DNA of 64,000 nt from assembly GCA_905221605.1 (NCBI GenBank), contig CAJNDS010001191.1, positions 710,644 through 774,643 of the forward strand. Direction: 5' to 3'. Below, one piece after another: positions 9,799-19,948 of the stretch. Made by a program: the position numbers and the translations under genes. The stretch is from Symbiodinium natans. Lineage: Eukaryota; Sar; Dinophyceae; Suessiales; Symbiodiniaceae. Position 1 is the stretch's first letter; every line of letters begins with the position of its first letter. The notes below the pieces were generated by a model that did not search any database, was not told where the DNA came from, and saw only the letters and a program-made list of their open reading frames with translations.

Positions 9799-10370
9799 TG
9801 CGATTGGCGAGTTAGTGGCTTGTACAGCCTGCTGGGCACTGTGCACTGCGGATTCCAAGCCCATTGCATGTAACACGATTCATTATAATAGCGGACGTCA
9901 TACTATACTTGCTGCATGTCCTTAAGGTTAAACCCTGTTGCTGTGTTGTGCTCCTGGGCTTCGGCATCGGCTCCGGAAGTCTAGGGACTTCCCTGGCCAA
10001 AATTCGATCTTCTATTGTAATGACAGTACAGGGCGGGCCACTGCGCTACGCTGCACCTCAGGCTGGCAAGTGTAGAGATGGCGGGAGGTTCAGGTTGCAA
10101 GCGTGAGTCTGGACCTCCAAAAGGGACTGCTGTACAGCTCGTCCGTGTCATAGTGCCAGGCCTACCTTTTCGACATACACGATAATGCGACGACGCAGGA
10201 CAGGAGCAAAGAAGCAGAAATTCTCACTGTGAAGCCTCGCCCGGCGTGACTGACTTGGGAGCGATGACGCTGAGAATCCTCGAGTCCGTATCAGGTTCCA
10301 GAGCTCGAGGAGACAGCAAAGGGTTACTTACAGTTCAGTTAGAGGGTATTCCGGGTTCAGGGTTTAGGGA
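9799..10370. other. Downstream region of the glycosyltransferase, nothing recognised
   Basis: Mixed-composition sequence without heptamer arrays, terminal repeats or a convincing frame. Presumably the 3' UTR of the glycosyltransferase gene followed by spacer; no poly(A) signal can be assigned. Confidence 0.3.
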
Positions 10371-10373
10371 AGC

Positions 10374-10512
10374 CCAAAGCATCCTCTCCCTTGAAGGCGT
10401 CGCGCCTAGCCATGAAGCTCGCTCACACGGAGTCCCTGATCTCTCCTGAGGACTGGGGGTCACGTGTGCAAAGTCTTTTCAACAAAGCAAGGGCCTGCGC
10501 CCCGAAAGTCCT
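10374..10512 (+). CDS. Exon-like island
   Basis: Open frame reading MKLAHTESLISPEDWGSRVQ then SLFNKARACAPK, with the first Met at 10412 and the frame open upstream. It ends before degenerate CCCTAAA units. Protein unknown. Confidence 0.45.
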
Positions 10513-11420
10513 AAACCCTAGACTCTAAACCCAAAACCGCAAAAGTTCTAACACCCTCAATCAGCCCTCTGCGCCCTGCAATGCGAAGCCGAAAAGCAAA
10601 GCCCCTAAACCGCATATCCTAGACAGGTCGCCTTTCTAGGTTGGGATTGTATATGCCCACCCCTTCTAAAATCATAGCTTCAGCTTTTTTGGGGCCTAAA
10701 CTAAGAGTTCAAAGGCTGGGATTGGGAGCTGTGCCTGCTTTGCAGCCGAGGGGTTTGGATGCGTGTAGGGTTGAGGGTCTCGTCTGCTATGATGGAACAT
10801 GCGGTGCTTTCTGGGTGGAGGTGGTATGCGCATGTACCCTGGGACCTGAAGCCTAAACCCTACCCCGAAAAGCTGGGAGGGGTGTTTATTTGGGGTCTTT
10901 TGTTTCTAGTTTCAGGTCAAGGGTATGTGCTGGGGTGGACCCCGCAAAAGGACCCGCAATCAGAATACGGGTTTAGGGCTTACAGGGTTGAAAACGGGAA
11001 TTAAGGGATGTTGAGGAATTCTTCGGGCCTATATGAGGCTTATTAATAAGGTTCATTGTGGGAGCAAGTGAGTACTGGACCGCTGCAACTTCCGACGGCT
11101 GAGTGGAAGGTCTGGGATGTAGGGTTTAATCACGCAGAAAGAGACACGTGCCTTAGTTGTTAGGCATATTATACTTACTTTTTAAGATACAAGCTCTCCC
11201 AAATGCCTGAAGCTAGCGATGCATATGGGGGCCTCGTGAGGTGTTTGTTTAGCTTGCCATAGTGCTTTCTTATACTGAGAGAAGCTCAAGTACAAAAACC
11301 TAAAGGATCTAACCTCTTAACCCTACACCCTGACAGTATACCCTAAACCCCTACCTAACCTGAATGAGCGTGTCGGAATACAGGCCCGTGGTTGAGGGTT
11401 TAGGGTTTAGGGTTTAGGGT
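10513..11420. other. Spacer with scattered single heptamers
   Basis: Isolated CCCTAAAC and GGGTTTAG units and short open frames without recognisable content. No terminal repeats noticed. Confidence 0.3.
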
Positions 11421-11423
11421 GCC

Positions 11424-11497
11424 AGGCCCGCACGGCGGCGATGAAGATGGCCTATTCCGGACAAGGCCTGGACAAAGATCGGGAACAACATGTGTAT
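11424..11497 (+). CDS. Exon-like island
   Basis: After the CAG at 11423-11425 the frame reads ARTAAMKMAYSGQGLDKDRE. Flanked by TTTAGGG on the left and CCCTAAA on the right, the typical arrangement for exons here. Confidence 0.35.
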
Positions 11498-11658
11498 AGC
11501 ACTTGTACATCCTAAACCCTAAACCCTAAACCCTAAACCCTAAACCCTAATCACATCATCAGCCAAATTACAGGCAGGGATCCAGAGCATGCATGAGCAT
11601 GCAAGCTGTCATGGATCCTGCGGTTTGCGTTTTGCGCAATTTGGGTCCCACCTGAAGA

Positions 11659-11740
11659 TCATATGAAACTGGGTTCATATTACTGTAATTGATGAGTGTA
11701 TACGTTGGGTGTCCTTTTGGGCATACAAGAAATGTAAACC
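11659..11740. mobile_element. Interspersed element family 6, second copy
   Basis: CATATGAAACTGGGTT, TGATGAGTGTATA and TTGGGTGTCCTTTTGGGC then ATACAAGAAAT match 3601-3723; the TA microsatellite of that copy is absent. Confidence 0.6.
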
Positions 11741-11996
11741 CTACATCATAATTACAAGAGCCGCGCATCCTCAGTCACAGTGAAGGTGAACTGTCCTGCG
11801 GCTCCTGGTTTGCTTTGTTTTTAGGGTTTAGGGTTTAGGGTTTAGGGTTTAGGGTTTAGGGCTATCTCATGGCATGTCTCTACCATTCTACCATGATTCC
11901 TGTGGCGTGCTGCGCCAGCCAGGAGAGGAGGCTCTGGCAACCCGGCTAAAGTTGAGGAAGCTGATGTGAAAGCATTCCCATGGCAAATGAATGGTT

Positions 11997-12120
11997 GGTT
12001 TGGGGTTTAGGGTTTAGGGTTTAAGGTTTAGGGTTTATGGTTTAGGGTTTAGGGTTTAGGGTTTAGGGTTTAGGGTTTAGGATTTAGGGTTTAGGGTTTA
12101 GGGTTTAGGTTTTGGGGTAT
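11997..12120 (+). repeat. TTTAGGG array with point-mutated units
   Basis: About 16 heptamers with variants TTTAAGG, TTTATGG, TTTAGGA and TTTGGGG, indicating an older, decaying array. Confidence 0.95.
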
Positions 12121-12647
12121 CCGCGGGAGCTGATGCACCACCAAGGCGAATGTTTTCTTCGCCGAGAAAGAGGCAACTGCATTTAGGGTCGAGGTTGCGC
12201 GGGTTCTCTGAGGGTAGTTGGGCCAATAGTATGGTCCCTAAACTCCTTTAAAGGCTTCTGATGTATGGGCCCTTAATTTGTTTTGGTTATATAAGGGGTG
12301 TAGGATCGGTACGCAAAGGGCCCACGCAAAGGGACCATTGTCCATTGTGACCACGTTCCCCCCATCTTGCTCATCCGATCCGCTCATATCTGCCTCAGGA
12401 GAAGATCACCCGCGCCGCGACCCTGAGCACTGAAGTACGTCACTTGCTTGCACTGCAAACTCACCGGGCGAACGCCCCTTTTCCGTAAACACATAATCCC
12501 TTAATGCCAAGCCTTGAAAGCACTCCTGGGAGTCTCTGGGGTTGGGCACTCCAGGGAGTCTCTAGGAGTAGACCGGGCTGAGAAGAGTTGAGTTTAAAAT
12601 CTAACAACCTTCGGTTGGGCAAAAAAAACATATGGGCTTTCCGAAAT

Positions 12648-12738
12648 TAGGGATACCTTATTGGGTCCTTATTGCAAGGGAATCCTTCTATTGGGGGGTC
12701 TTTCTAAAGGGGCCCCTTCTGTTCGTAAACCCCCCATA
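12648..12738. mobile_element. Interspersed family 4, reverse orientation
   Basis: AGGGATACCTTATTGGGTCC, AAGGGAATCC, TATTGGGGGGTCT and TTCGTAAACCCCCC follow the same order as the inverse of copies at 39980 and 54361. Confidence 0.55.
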
Positions 12739-12785
12739 AAGGCCCCAGAAGAAGTGACCGCCTCCTCCCGCTCGAGCTTGGAGCC

Positions 12786-12868
12786 AGCTTGGAGGTGCGC
12801 TTTTCATCACAGATGCCGGAGACGAAGCGGACAACGAAGCCGCGCTCTGGCAACCCGGATCATTTTGA
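12786..12868 (+). CDS. Exon-like island
   Basis: After a CAG the frame reads LGGALFITDAGDEADNEAAL then WQPGSF before a stop. A second frame is also open, so the reading frame is uncertain. Confidence 0.3.
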
Positions 12869-13331
12869 GAGCTCATTGGGGGAGGTTTAGGGGTTTTTAA
12901 CCCCTTCCCTAATATGAAAGGCCACCACTCCCCCCCCCCGTCAAAGACCCACAGGGTTTTTAGTAATGGGGGGGGGTGGGGTTCTCATCCAAACAGCCTG
13001 CCCTCGTAGCTTGCTGGCTCAGCCATAGCATTAGGCCCAACCCAACCCCCACACACCCCCAACCCCTCCCGCCCCCCCCAACCACCCCCCTCCCCAGCCA
13101 CCCCCTCCCCCCACTCCCCCCTTCATTCTGCAGAGAGAAAACACATAAAGGCTTGGTCTTCAGAGTACTTCTGAAAGCGATTTCACTGAGGCTTCTTTCA
13201 ACTCACCTCGAGAACTTCGAGGACCTCAGCCGCGGTCGACTTTGAATTCTGGGCCCTAATCCCTAGACCCTAAACCCTAATCCCTAAACCCTTTCAACCC
13301 TAAACCCTATAAGCCCTTTGGCATCCTACAG

Positions 13332-13430
13332 TCCGACATCCTGATGGGCCCTCACAGCTGCAAGGAGTTGCGCGTGGACGTGGTCTTTGCCACCGGAAAC
13401 CCGGCACTTCGCGCTATGCTCACGCCTCAG
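13332..13430 (+). CDS. Well-bounded exon, unknown protein
   Basis: Acceptor CTACAG and donor CCTCAG/GTGCTG enclose a continuous frame: SDILMGPHSCKELRVDVVFA then TGNPALRAMLTPQ. Degenerate CCCTAAA and TTTAGGG tracts lie on either side. No family recognised. Confidence 0.5.
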
Positions 13431-13593
13431 GTGCTGGGCAGGTCCTGGCTTATTGGGTTTAGGGTTATAGGGCTTAGGGATTATGGGGTTTAGGGATTAG
13501 GGGTTAGGGTTGAGGATTCCCTTTTTTTCTCAGTTTCCCTTGGGAGTGGCTAATCTCTGTGCGCCACACCGTTGAGGCAAGCGCAGCAGGTTT

Positions 13594-13962
13594 ATGCTCC
13601 TTTTACTTCTGCTTTTCCATTGCCCGCGCGTGTGTGCAGTTGGGATGGCATCCCCCTTTTCTGGACCCAAGCAGCCCCACCACATGGTCGACTCCTTACT
13701 CACTCAGGGGTTTGTGCGCGTGTGCGAAGCCGATTGGGCCAACGACCAATCCCGGAAAGTTCCCTGCGTCAGCTTTTTGCCGAGGCGTTGGGCCAAAATC
13801 CTCAACTCCCTCAAGAAAGAGGAGCAAAGGGCTCGGGGATTTTTTAGGGTTCAGGCTTTTGGAAATGTTGGGTTTTGTTTTATGGGATTCGGTAGACCAC
13901 GAAGGGTGGCAGTCAGCAACAGATTGCTGCATGCTAGGCGACGCAATTACAAAATCAGATAA
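13594..13962 (+). CDS. Possible coding segment, frame uncertain
   Basis: Open frame of 122 codons including HHMVDSLLTQGFVRVCEADW and RRWAKILNSLKKEEQRARG. Two overlapping + frames (13559-14023 and 13572-13847) are also open, and one contains a plausible ESSLRQLFAEALGQNPQLPQ, so the true frame cannot be chosen without a homologue. Confidence 0.3.
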   Translation: MLLLLLLFHCPRVCAVGMASPFSGPKQPHHMVDSLLTQGFVRVCEADWANDQSRKVPCVSFLPRRWAKILNSLKKEEQRARGFFRVQAFGNVGFCFMGFGRPRRVAVSNRLLHARRRNYKIR

Positions 13963-14061
13963 CGAAATGATAAAGAAGCCCCTGGCTGGATTTGCACACC
14001 CAGCTCGAGTGACAACCCACTAGGTAGGCCCTGGGGATATTTTGCTTTTTCCCTTAATGGG

Positions 14062-14132
14062 TTCAGGGTTTAGGGTTTAGGGTTTAGGGTTTAGGGTTAA
14101 GGGTTTAGGGTTTAGGGTTTAGGGTTTAGGGT
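14062..14132 (+). repeat. TTTAGGG array
   Basis: About ten heptamers ending just before the GTGCAG acceptor of the exon at 14141. Confidence 0.95.
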
Positions 14133-14140
14133 CAGTGCAG

Positions 14141-14205
14141 GACATCCCTGGTGTCAAGAAGATTCGCTACTGGATGGGGCCGGAGACAAAGCGAGAGATG
14201 AGGCA
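14141..14205 (+). CDS. Short exon, unknown protein
   Basis: Acceptor GTGCAG, then DIPGVKKIRYWMGPETKREM followed by RH. A TTTAGGG array lies within about 10 bp upstream, another about 50 bp downstream. Confidence 0.45.
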
Positions 14206-14253
14206 CAGTTCACACAACCCTTGAAGACGTCAGGGGGCCACCATTGTTGATTT

Positions 14254-14340
14254 TGGTTTAGGGTTTAGGGTTTAGGGTTTAGGGTTTAGGGTTTAGGGTT
14301 TAGGGTTTAGGGTTTAGGGTTTAGGGTTTAGGGTTTGGGT
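14254..14340 (+). repeat. TTTAGGG array
   Basis: About twelve near-perfect heptamers between two exon islands. Confidence 0.95.
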
Positions 14341-14342
14341 TT

Positions 14343-14496
14343 GAGCCTTGTCCACTATCCCACGCTTAGGCACGTATTCTTGGCCGGCCTGCTTGAAGTC
14401 TTCAAAGCTGGCAAGACTAGAACAGCAATTTCAGGACCAAAGGCAGCACCAGAATCATCAGGGCTAGACCCATATACAGATCAGTACCAGTATTGA
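14343..14496 (+). CDS. Probable terminal exon, unknown protein
   Basis: Continuous frame without an internal ATG start: SLVHYPTLRHVFLAGLLEVF then KAGKTRTAISGPKAAPESSG, ending DPYTDQYQY and TGA at 14494-14496. The PTLRHVFLAGLLEVFKAG core resembles PPLRHLLALGVDVGEYFK in the exon at 15100, suggesting a local exon duplication. Confidence 0.45.
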
Positions 14497-14777
14497 CCAT
14501 GCTGCACCATGCTGTCATGATTTTGAGGCCATTGTTTAGGGTTTTAGGGTTTAGGGTTTAGGGTTCGGCTCTAGCGTTGTCGTAGTTGTTTTGGTAGTGC
14601 ATGCAAGTCACGGGCGACAGCGGTTGCTGTTTGCTCCGAGGGTTTTGGGTTTCGGTTTCGGGTCTAAGTACTGCTCACCATAACCTCCCCCCCCCCCCCC
14701 CCGCTTAAACCTTAAACCCTATACCCTACGAGCCCTAAACCCTAAACCCTAAACCCTAAACCCTAGGGGGCCTGCAG

Positions 14778-14840
14778 GTACTACACCAAGTACAACGCCG
14801 CCGACCTGAAGACCGCTGCATGGTGGACCTGGAAGAGTCG
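14778..14840 (+). CDS. Short exon, unknown protein
   Basis: After CCTGCAG the frame reads YYTKYNAADLKTAAWWTWKS. RPYKYHAEHLAASANAW at about 50106 is loosely similar. Confidence 0.45.
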
Positions 14841-15099
14841 ATCTGGACGGCCCTTTGTGCTGCTTTAGGGTTTAGGGTTTGGGTTTGGGGCTGGACGGCT
14901 GTGAGGTTTTCTGAGGTTTTTTTGATGTTTTTGTGGCTTCCTTAAAACCATATTTTCCTAGACTCGAAACCCTAAATCCTTGGCTGAGGAGCCCTAAAAC
15001 CCCGAGCCCTCCATGCATTCCTAGACCCAAAACCCTCTCAACCCCTAACCCCTAACCCCTAACCCTAAACCCTAAACCCTAACAACCCCGACATCCCAG

Positions 15100-15227
15100 G
15101 TGGCAAGTACGCCCATCATCATCCAAGCCTCGCCATTGGAAGGATTCCGAACCTGATCACGCCCCCCCTCAGGCACCTTCTTGCTCTGGGCGTCGATGTT
15201 GGGGAGTACTTCAAGCTTCAACTTTAA
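15100..15227 (+). CDS. Exon with in-frame stop, unknown protein
   Basis: Acceptor CATCCCAG, then GKYAHHHPSLAIGRIPNLIT, PPLRHLLALGVDVGEYFKLQ and a TAA at 15225-15227. Probably a terminal exon, or the donor lies before the stop. Confidence 0.45.
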
Positions 15228-15239
15228 GGATGTTGAAGG

Positions 15240-16385
15240 TTTAGGGTTAAGGGGGGGTGGGGTTTAGGGTTTGGGGTTTGGGGTTTCGGGTTTAGGGTTT
15301 TAGTGCGTGTTCCAGCGGCCGAAGATCTCTCATGATTTGGCCAAAGCACCACTCCAGGTTGCGTGTGGTGGCGACATAAACCCTAAACCCCCTAAATCCC
15401 CTAACCCCCCCTGCCCCCCGAAAATCCGAACCCTAAGCCCCAAACACCTTAAACGAACTCTGTGAAGTCTGATCAAGCCTTAATGTGAAGTCCCATTTAT
15501 AAATGGGGTGGTAATAGCAAAATTCGCCGGGCCAGAGGGGTCCAGCCGAAGACTACTTTCCATTACGGCAGGTTTTCGGGCCGATGTATGTAAACAAGTC
15601 TATATAGGGGGGTGCGGTGATAATAATAAAGGGTGGTAATACCAAAATTTTTTCCGGCCTGGAATTGAAAATTTTACTGAGAATCGCTTAAGAGTTCCAT
15701 TGCAGAGAAGCCCCCCCCCAGACCCCCAACCCCCAGACCCCCCCCGACCCCCAGAATTGATTATTGGCACCCCGTCTTTTTTTCCACCCCTCCAAACCCC
15801 GGGGACCAAAACAAGATTTGGGGGGGGGGGGGGGTTTATTAAAGGGACCCTAACATTAAACCCCCTAAACCCCTTAAAACCCCTAAACCCCCCTAAAGCC
15901 CTGAATAAGGGAAACCTAAACCCTAAACCCTAAACGCCCTAAAACTCCCCTAAACCCTGAACCCTAACCTAAACCCTAAACCCTGAACCCTGAACCCTGA
16001 ACCCTAAACCTAAACCCTAAACCCTAAACCTCTTGAACCCCTAAAGCCTCAAGGGGCTCTCTGGGGAGGTCCGGAGGGTTCCCTGGGCCGTTGGAGCCCA
16101 GCTTCGCGGGGAACGGCTCCCCGCTCTGCATCGCACCTTGGACCTTGGCCCTGGGCTTCAGAGTTGGGTTTAGGGTTTAGGGTTTTGGGTTTTGGTTTTG
16201 GGTTTTGGGTTTTTGGGTTTTTGGTTTTGGGTTTTGGGTTTGGGGTTTGGGGTTTGGGGTTTGGGGTTTAGGGCTTAGACTTTCTTGTCAGGTTTTGTTC
16301 AAGAGCCCACAACCAATTCGTTGTAGGTTTCCTAAGAATCCTACAAGGGGCGTTTGCTTGTAAGAACCCCTTCCGAAAAAGGGAG
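15240..16385. other. Low-complexity spacer of G/C-homopolymers and degenerate heptamers
   Basis: Poly-C (15711-15757), poly-G (15820-15834), long CCCTAAA tracts (15903-16030) and TTTTGGG/TTTGGGG variants (16165-16275). No convincing coding frame. Confidence 0.5.
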
Positions 16386-16389
16386 CCGA

Positions 16390-16483
16390 AGTAGGTCCTT
16401 ATTTCCTTTTTTATGGTCGGGGTTCCCTTGTAATCCCCTTAGAGCCAAAAAAGGCACCCCTGCTTTTCCAAGGTTACCCCTGG
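16390..16483. mobile_element. Interspersed family 16
   Basis: GTAGGTCCTTATTTCC, GGTCGGGGTTCCC, TAATCCCCTTAGAGCCAAA and CCAAGGTTACCCCTGG are shared in order with 21764-21868 and, with an insertion, 42581-42723. Confidence 0.55.
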
Positions 16484-16619
16484 GTTTAGAAACGTATGTT
16501 ATGGTTTCTCCGACAATCTATCTCAGGGGTCCCCTTTTAAACCCCCCCATAGAACCCGTTTTTTTTGTTGTGGGGCTTTTTGCTGTGGGTGCTTTTTTCG
16601 TGGGCCGCCCCTGTGAGTG

Positions 16620-16735
16620 AGTGACCTGGCGCGTGTCGCCCCCACACCCGCAGCAAAAACAAAAAGCGCCCCCGCACCCGCAGCAAAAAAAAATGCGCCC
16701 CCGCACCCCAGCAAAAAACAAAAACGCGCCCCCCC
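16620..16735 (+). repeat. Short tandem repeat, period about 35 bp
   Basis: Three copies of GCGCCCCCGCACCCGCAGCA followed by an A-rich stretch, merging into poly-C. Alanine/proline-rich frames across it are artefacts. Confidence 0.75.
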
Positions 16736-16814
16736 CCCCCCCCCCCCCACCCTTCCTCTCCACCCCCCAGGTCATTTGTTTTGCAATTTCCCCCCAACCC
16801 CGCCCCACACCAAG

Positions 16815-17110
16815 TGAATCCTTTCCGAACCCATCATGCGAGCATTCCCCCCCCCCCCCCCCCCCGCTTGAAATGGGGGGGGGGGGCTCCGCTTTTTTTA
16901 GTCGGGCAAACGCACTCCAAACCCATGGTGATGCGAGCGTTGTGTTTGCAAATGGGGGGGGGGGGGGCTGCGCCCCCCCCAACCCCCCCCTTTTCTTAGC
17001 CGGCAAGCCTGCTTCAAAGCTTACGACTTACGAATCCCTTCCAAACCCATGATGCGAGCATTGTGTTTTCAAATGTGGGGTCCTGCGCAGCCCCCAACCC
17101 CCTGAATAAA
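16815..17110 (+). repeat. Tandem repeat, period about 100-120 bp
   Basis: Three units share CGAACCCATCATGCGAGCAT / AAACCCATGGTGATGCGAGC / AAACCCATGATGCGAGCATT and a following TTGTGTTTnCAAATGnGGGG block, separated by poly-C/poly-G. Confidence 0.7.
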
Positions 17111-17650
17111 GAGGGAATATATGCTTGCTTTCCTACGAACATTCAGAGCTTATTGTGGAAGTTGAGTTTTCCGATTAAAAATAGAGATATAAACGTCTTC
17201 TTGGTGAAGAATCGAGAAAATAGAGCTTGTGTTATGAGAATATGACAAGCATGAACAAAAACACTTGTTGTTTGCAAGTCACAGATAGAGATAATGCATG
17301 TACTCTTATGGCAATATAGAGAATTAGCTTTTCATGTATTCCTCTCTCATGTCTTCCTCGTGAAATAAAGAGAAGAAGTCTGAAAATACTGACAAAATAG
17401 TAAACACTATTGAACAATAGAGGTTTTCGCTATACAATATAGAGAAATTAGCGGGCTTCCTATGACAACCTAAAGGCAATATAGGTTTTCATACGAAAAC
17501 ATAGCGAAAATACAAAGTGTTTTCGTATAACATGTAGAGGTCTTGAAATTGAAATATAGAGAATAGAGGTTTCCTATTAACATAACAAGAAAAGAGAGGT
17601 TTCATATCAGCATATGCACGAAAACACTCTTACCAGGGAAGCGTGGTTCT
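17111..17650. other. AT-rich island
   Basis: About 540 bp markedly AT-rich, free of heptamer units, with recurrent ATATAGAGAA, AATAGAG and GAGGTTT motifs. No coding frame of note. Composition is unlike any other part of the window. Confidence 0.5.
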
Positions 17651-17813
17651 AGCTGGCTAACACCCTTGTGAGCATACTTGTAGCTACCATGACCTTTGTT
17701 TGGGGGGGGGGACTAAGAGCTGCTCTTTCGTTGCCGCTTCGCCCTAAGTTGTATTTTTTTGCTAGGTTTCAGAAACCCCATGCTCCCAAAGCCCAAGCCC
17801 TTATTCCTCAAAC

Positions 17814-17884
17814 AACGACCCCGAATTGTTGCCCTTCTTTGAGGTGGTCGGCGAGGAGGGGACAACCAACTTTCCGAAAGACAA
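17814..17884 (+). CDS. Copy 2 exon A', unknown protein
   Basis: Frame reads NDPELLPFFEVVGEEGTTNF then PKD plus two bases of the next codon, stopping at GT (GACAA followed by GTCGTG). Copy 1 exon A carries IVVGGEGATNFPRD at the same position. Reading on without splicing meets TGA within a few codons. Confidence 0.6.
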
Positions 17885-18058
17885 GTCGTGGCCTGAGCGA
17901 TGATACTGAGTAATACTTGCAGGTGCATGCCATCGCTAGGCCAACCCTGAACCCTAAGCCCTAAGCCCTAAACGGTGAACACTCGCAACCCTACTTGTCA
18001 CTACAGCTCAGGGAGGCGCGTTGTGCGCACAGCTGCTTTGCACATGCTGGCCTGTCAG
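17885..18058 (+). other. Copy 2-specific GT-AG intron with heptamer units
   Basis: GTCGTGG at the 5' end and CCTGTCAG at the 3' end. Removing these 174 bases makes AAG-CTT and restores NFPKD-K-LHKKFKDHM, which aligns without gaps to uninterrupted copy 1 NFPRD-E-LHIGFKKYM (boundary 1661/1662). It contains a short degenerate run of CCCTAAGC/CCCTAAAC units near 17945. Confidence 0.6.
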
Positions 18059-18145
18059 GCTTCACAAGAAGTTCAAGGACCACATGCTGCAGAAGGGCTT
18101 CAAGATTTGCCACGTGGACTCTGGCCTGCACCAACAGTCCTAGTC
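18059..18145 (+). CDS. Copy 2 exon A'', unknown protein
   Basis: After CCTGTCAG the frame reads LHKKFKDHMLQKGFKICHVD then SGLHQQS before a stop, so a donor probably lies before 18145. Corresponds to LHIGFKKYMQERLG of exon A. Confidence 0.6.
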
Positions 18146-18647
18146 GAGGAAGTAACCCTTGGACTGTAGGCTTTTTCGGGGGTGGTATGGGACCTGGATG
18201 ATCCCAAAGGTTAACCTTCGGTGGCTGAAGCGCAAAAGTAAGTCACGAGATTTTGAAGGAGCCAAGCGTTTGTGGCCGAAAGGCCCGCAAGACGCCTTGG
18301 TCTCGGCAGCTGCATGTCATCGAAACCCAGACAGAAACTCAAAGCTTCACAGTCCAACACCCTGCATCACGAAATCCTTAATCTGCGGAAGGGGATCTAG
18401 AGGAGCTACCCTAAACCCTAAACCCTAATTAAACCCTAAACCCTGCTTTATAGCCAACACGTGGCCGCTGAACAATAGCCGACAACCTCAAACCCTACAG
18501 GCACACCGAATAGCCCTAAACCCTAAACCCTAAGCCCTAAACCCTAAACCCTAAACCCCCTAAAGACCCAACAGGGTGGCCTGTGAACTATAGCCCAAAT
18601 CCTCAAACCCTAGAGGCCCATCAACCCTCGGTCCTACTGCGGCCCTA

Positions 18648-18878
18648 CTTGGAGGTTCATGGTAGTTATTAACCAATTACAACTGTTTAGGGTTTAGGGT
18701 TTAGGGTTTAGGGTTTAGGGTTTAGGGTTTAGGGTTTAGGGTTTAGGGTTTAGGGCTTAGGGCTTAGGGCTTAGGGTTTAGGATAACTGTACTTATAACC
18801 ATCTTAGGGCACTTAAGGAGCTTATACGTGGGTTATAAGTACAGTTATGATTGGTCAATAAGTGCCATGAACCTCCAA
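18648..18878. mobile_element. Foldback family 3 copy interrupted by a TTTAGGG array
   Basis: Left arm CTTGGAGGTTCATGGTAGTT then ATTAACCAATTACAACTG; right part ATAACTGTACTTATAACC to CCATGAACCTCCAA. Compared with the intact copy at 6595-6745 it is continuous except for 98 bp of heptamers at 18687-18784. Confidence 0.8.
18687..18784 (+). repeat. TTTAGGG array inserted in a MITE
   Basis: About 14 heptamers (some TTAGGGC variants) lie between AACTG (18682-18686) and AACTGT (18785-18790). The intact family copy has a single AACTGT here, so the array is flanked by a 5-6 bp duplication of its target (7 bp if one mismatch is allowed). Confidence 0.8.
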
Positions 18879-18920
18879 CTTTTAAACTCTGAGCCATGAA
18901 CACAGGGAGCCAAGAGGCGG

Positions 18921-19008
18921 GGCTTAGGGTTTAGGGTTTAGGGTTTAGGGTTTAGGGTTTGGGGTTTAGGGTTTAGGGTTTAGGGTTTAGGGTTTAGGGT
19001 TTAGACTT
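18921..19008 (+). repeat. TTTAGGG array
   Basis: About twelve heptamers. Confidence 0.95.
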
Positions 19009-19289
19009 TGGGGTGGGGAGGATGGGGAGGGGTTGCAGTGCTGCACCATTTTCATCTGATACAGGACTCACTTTGGGGGATTCGCCAAATGATGTTCTAA
19101 GGCGGGCCCCTATTATCTTGGGTACCCAAAAGGGACCACGACTTAGAGGGGTGACTACATGTAGGTTCGCGGGTAGTTGCCAGTAGGCTGGTAGAGGTGA
19201 CGACCAGCGACTGCTACAGCTACAGCAAGCCATGTACCATTTATAGCCCTATTTCTAACCTCGCCTAACCCTACATGACATGGGGCTAG

Positions 19290-19525
19290 GGCCTAACTAG
19301 GGGACCCCTAAAAATAGCTCCCAAGTCGTAGGATTCCCTTTCATAAAGGACACCTAAAATAGATCCCAAGTCGTAGGATTCCCTTTTATAAAGGACCCCT
19401 AAAAAAGATCCCAAGCCGTAGGATTCCCTTTCATAAAGGACCCCCAAGAAGGTACCCCCCCCCCCCCCTCCCAAGATCGTAGGATTCCCTTTCATAAAAG
19501 GACCCCAAGGAAGGTACCTAGATCG
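19290..19525. repeat. Tandem amplification of family 4 units
   Basis: Four to five units of about 50-60 bp: GACCCCTAAAAATAGCTCCC, AAGTCGTAGGATTCCCTTT, CATAAAGGA. Each resembles the central part of family 4 elements. A poly-C run splits the last two units. Confidence 0.7.
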
Positions 19526-19948
19526 TAACAGCCCCACCCCCCCCCCCCATGCACCTCCCAGAGATCCCACAGCACGACTTTTTGTGGACCCGAGGGATCC
19601 AACAACTCATGCCACTGGAGAACGGACTTCTTCACCTCCCTGCCGGCCATCTCATGAAGGAGGCCCCCAAACCCAAACCCTAGCCACAAAGCCGGTTCTC
19701 GAAATGACGTCGGCACTTGGGTACTCCTATCCTAATTGCCGAGCTTGATATAGGGTGCCCCCCCCCCCCCAAAAGTAACCCAAATTGTGAAGAGGAAGAC
19801 CCAGGGTTTGAGCACTCATGATTCTTCAGGTCAAAGTAACCTGGAGGCGGACGGCTGGGCCCCTGCAATGTTTTGAGAGCTTACACCTAAACCCCCTAAA
19901 CCCTAAACCCTACTCCCTAAAGCGTGCCTAAACCCCCCCAAGCCATAA

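Noticed and set aside
16518-17052. Long proline- or glycine-rich open frames on both strands
   Set aside because: They come from poly-C/poly-G and short tandem repeats and have no conserved content.
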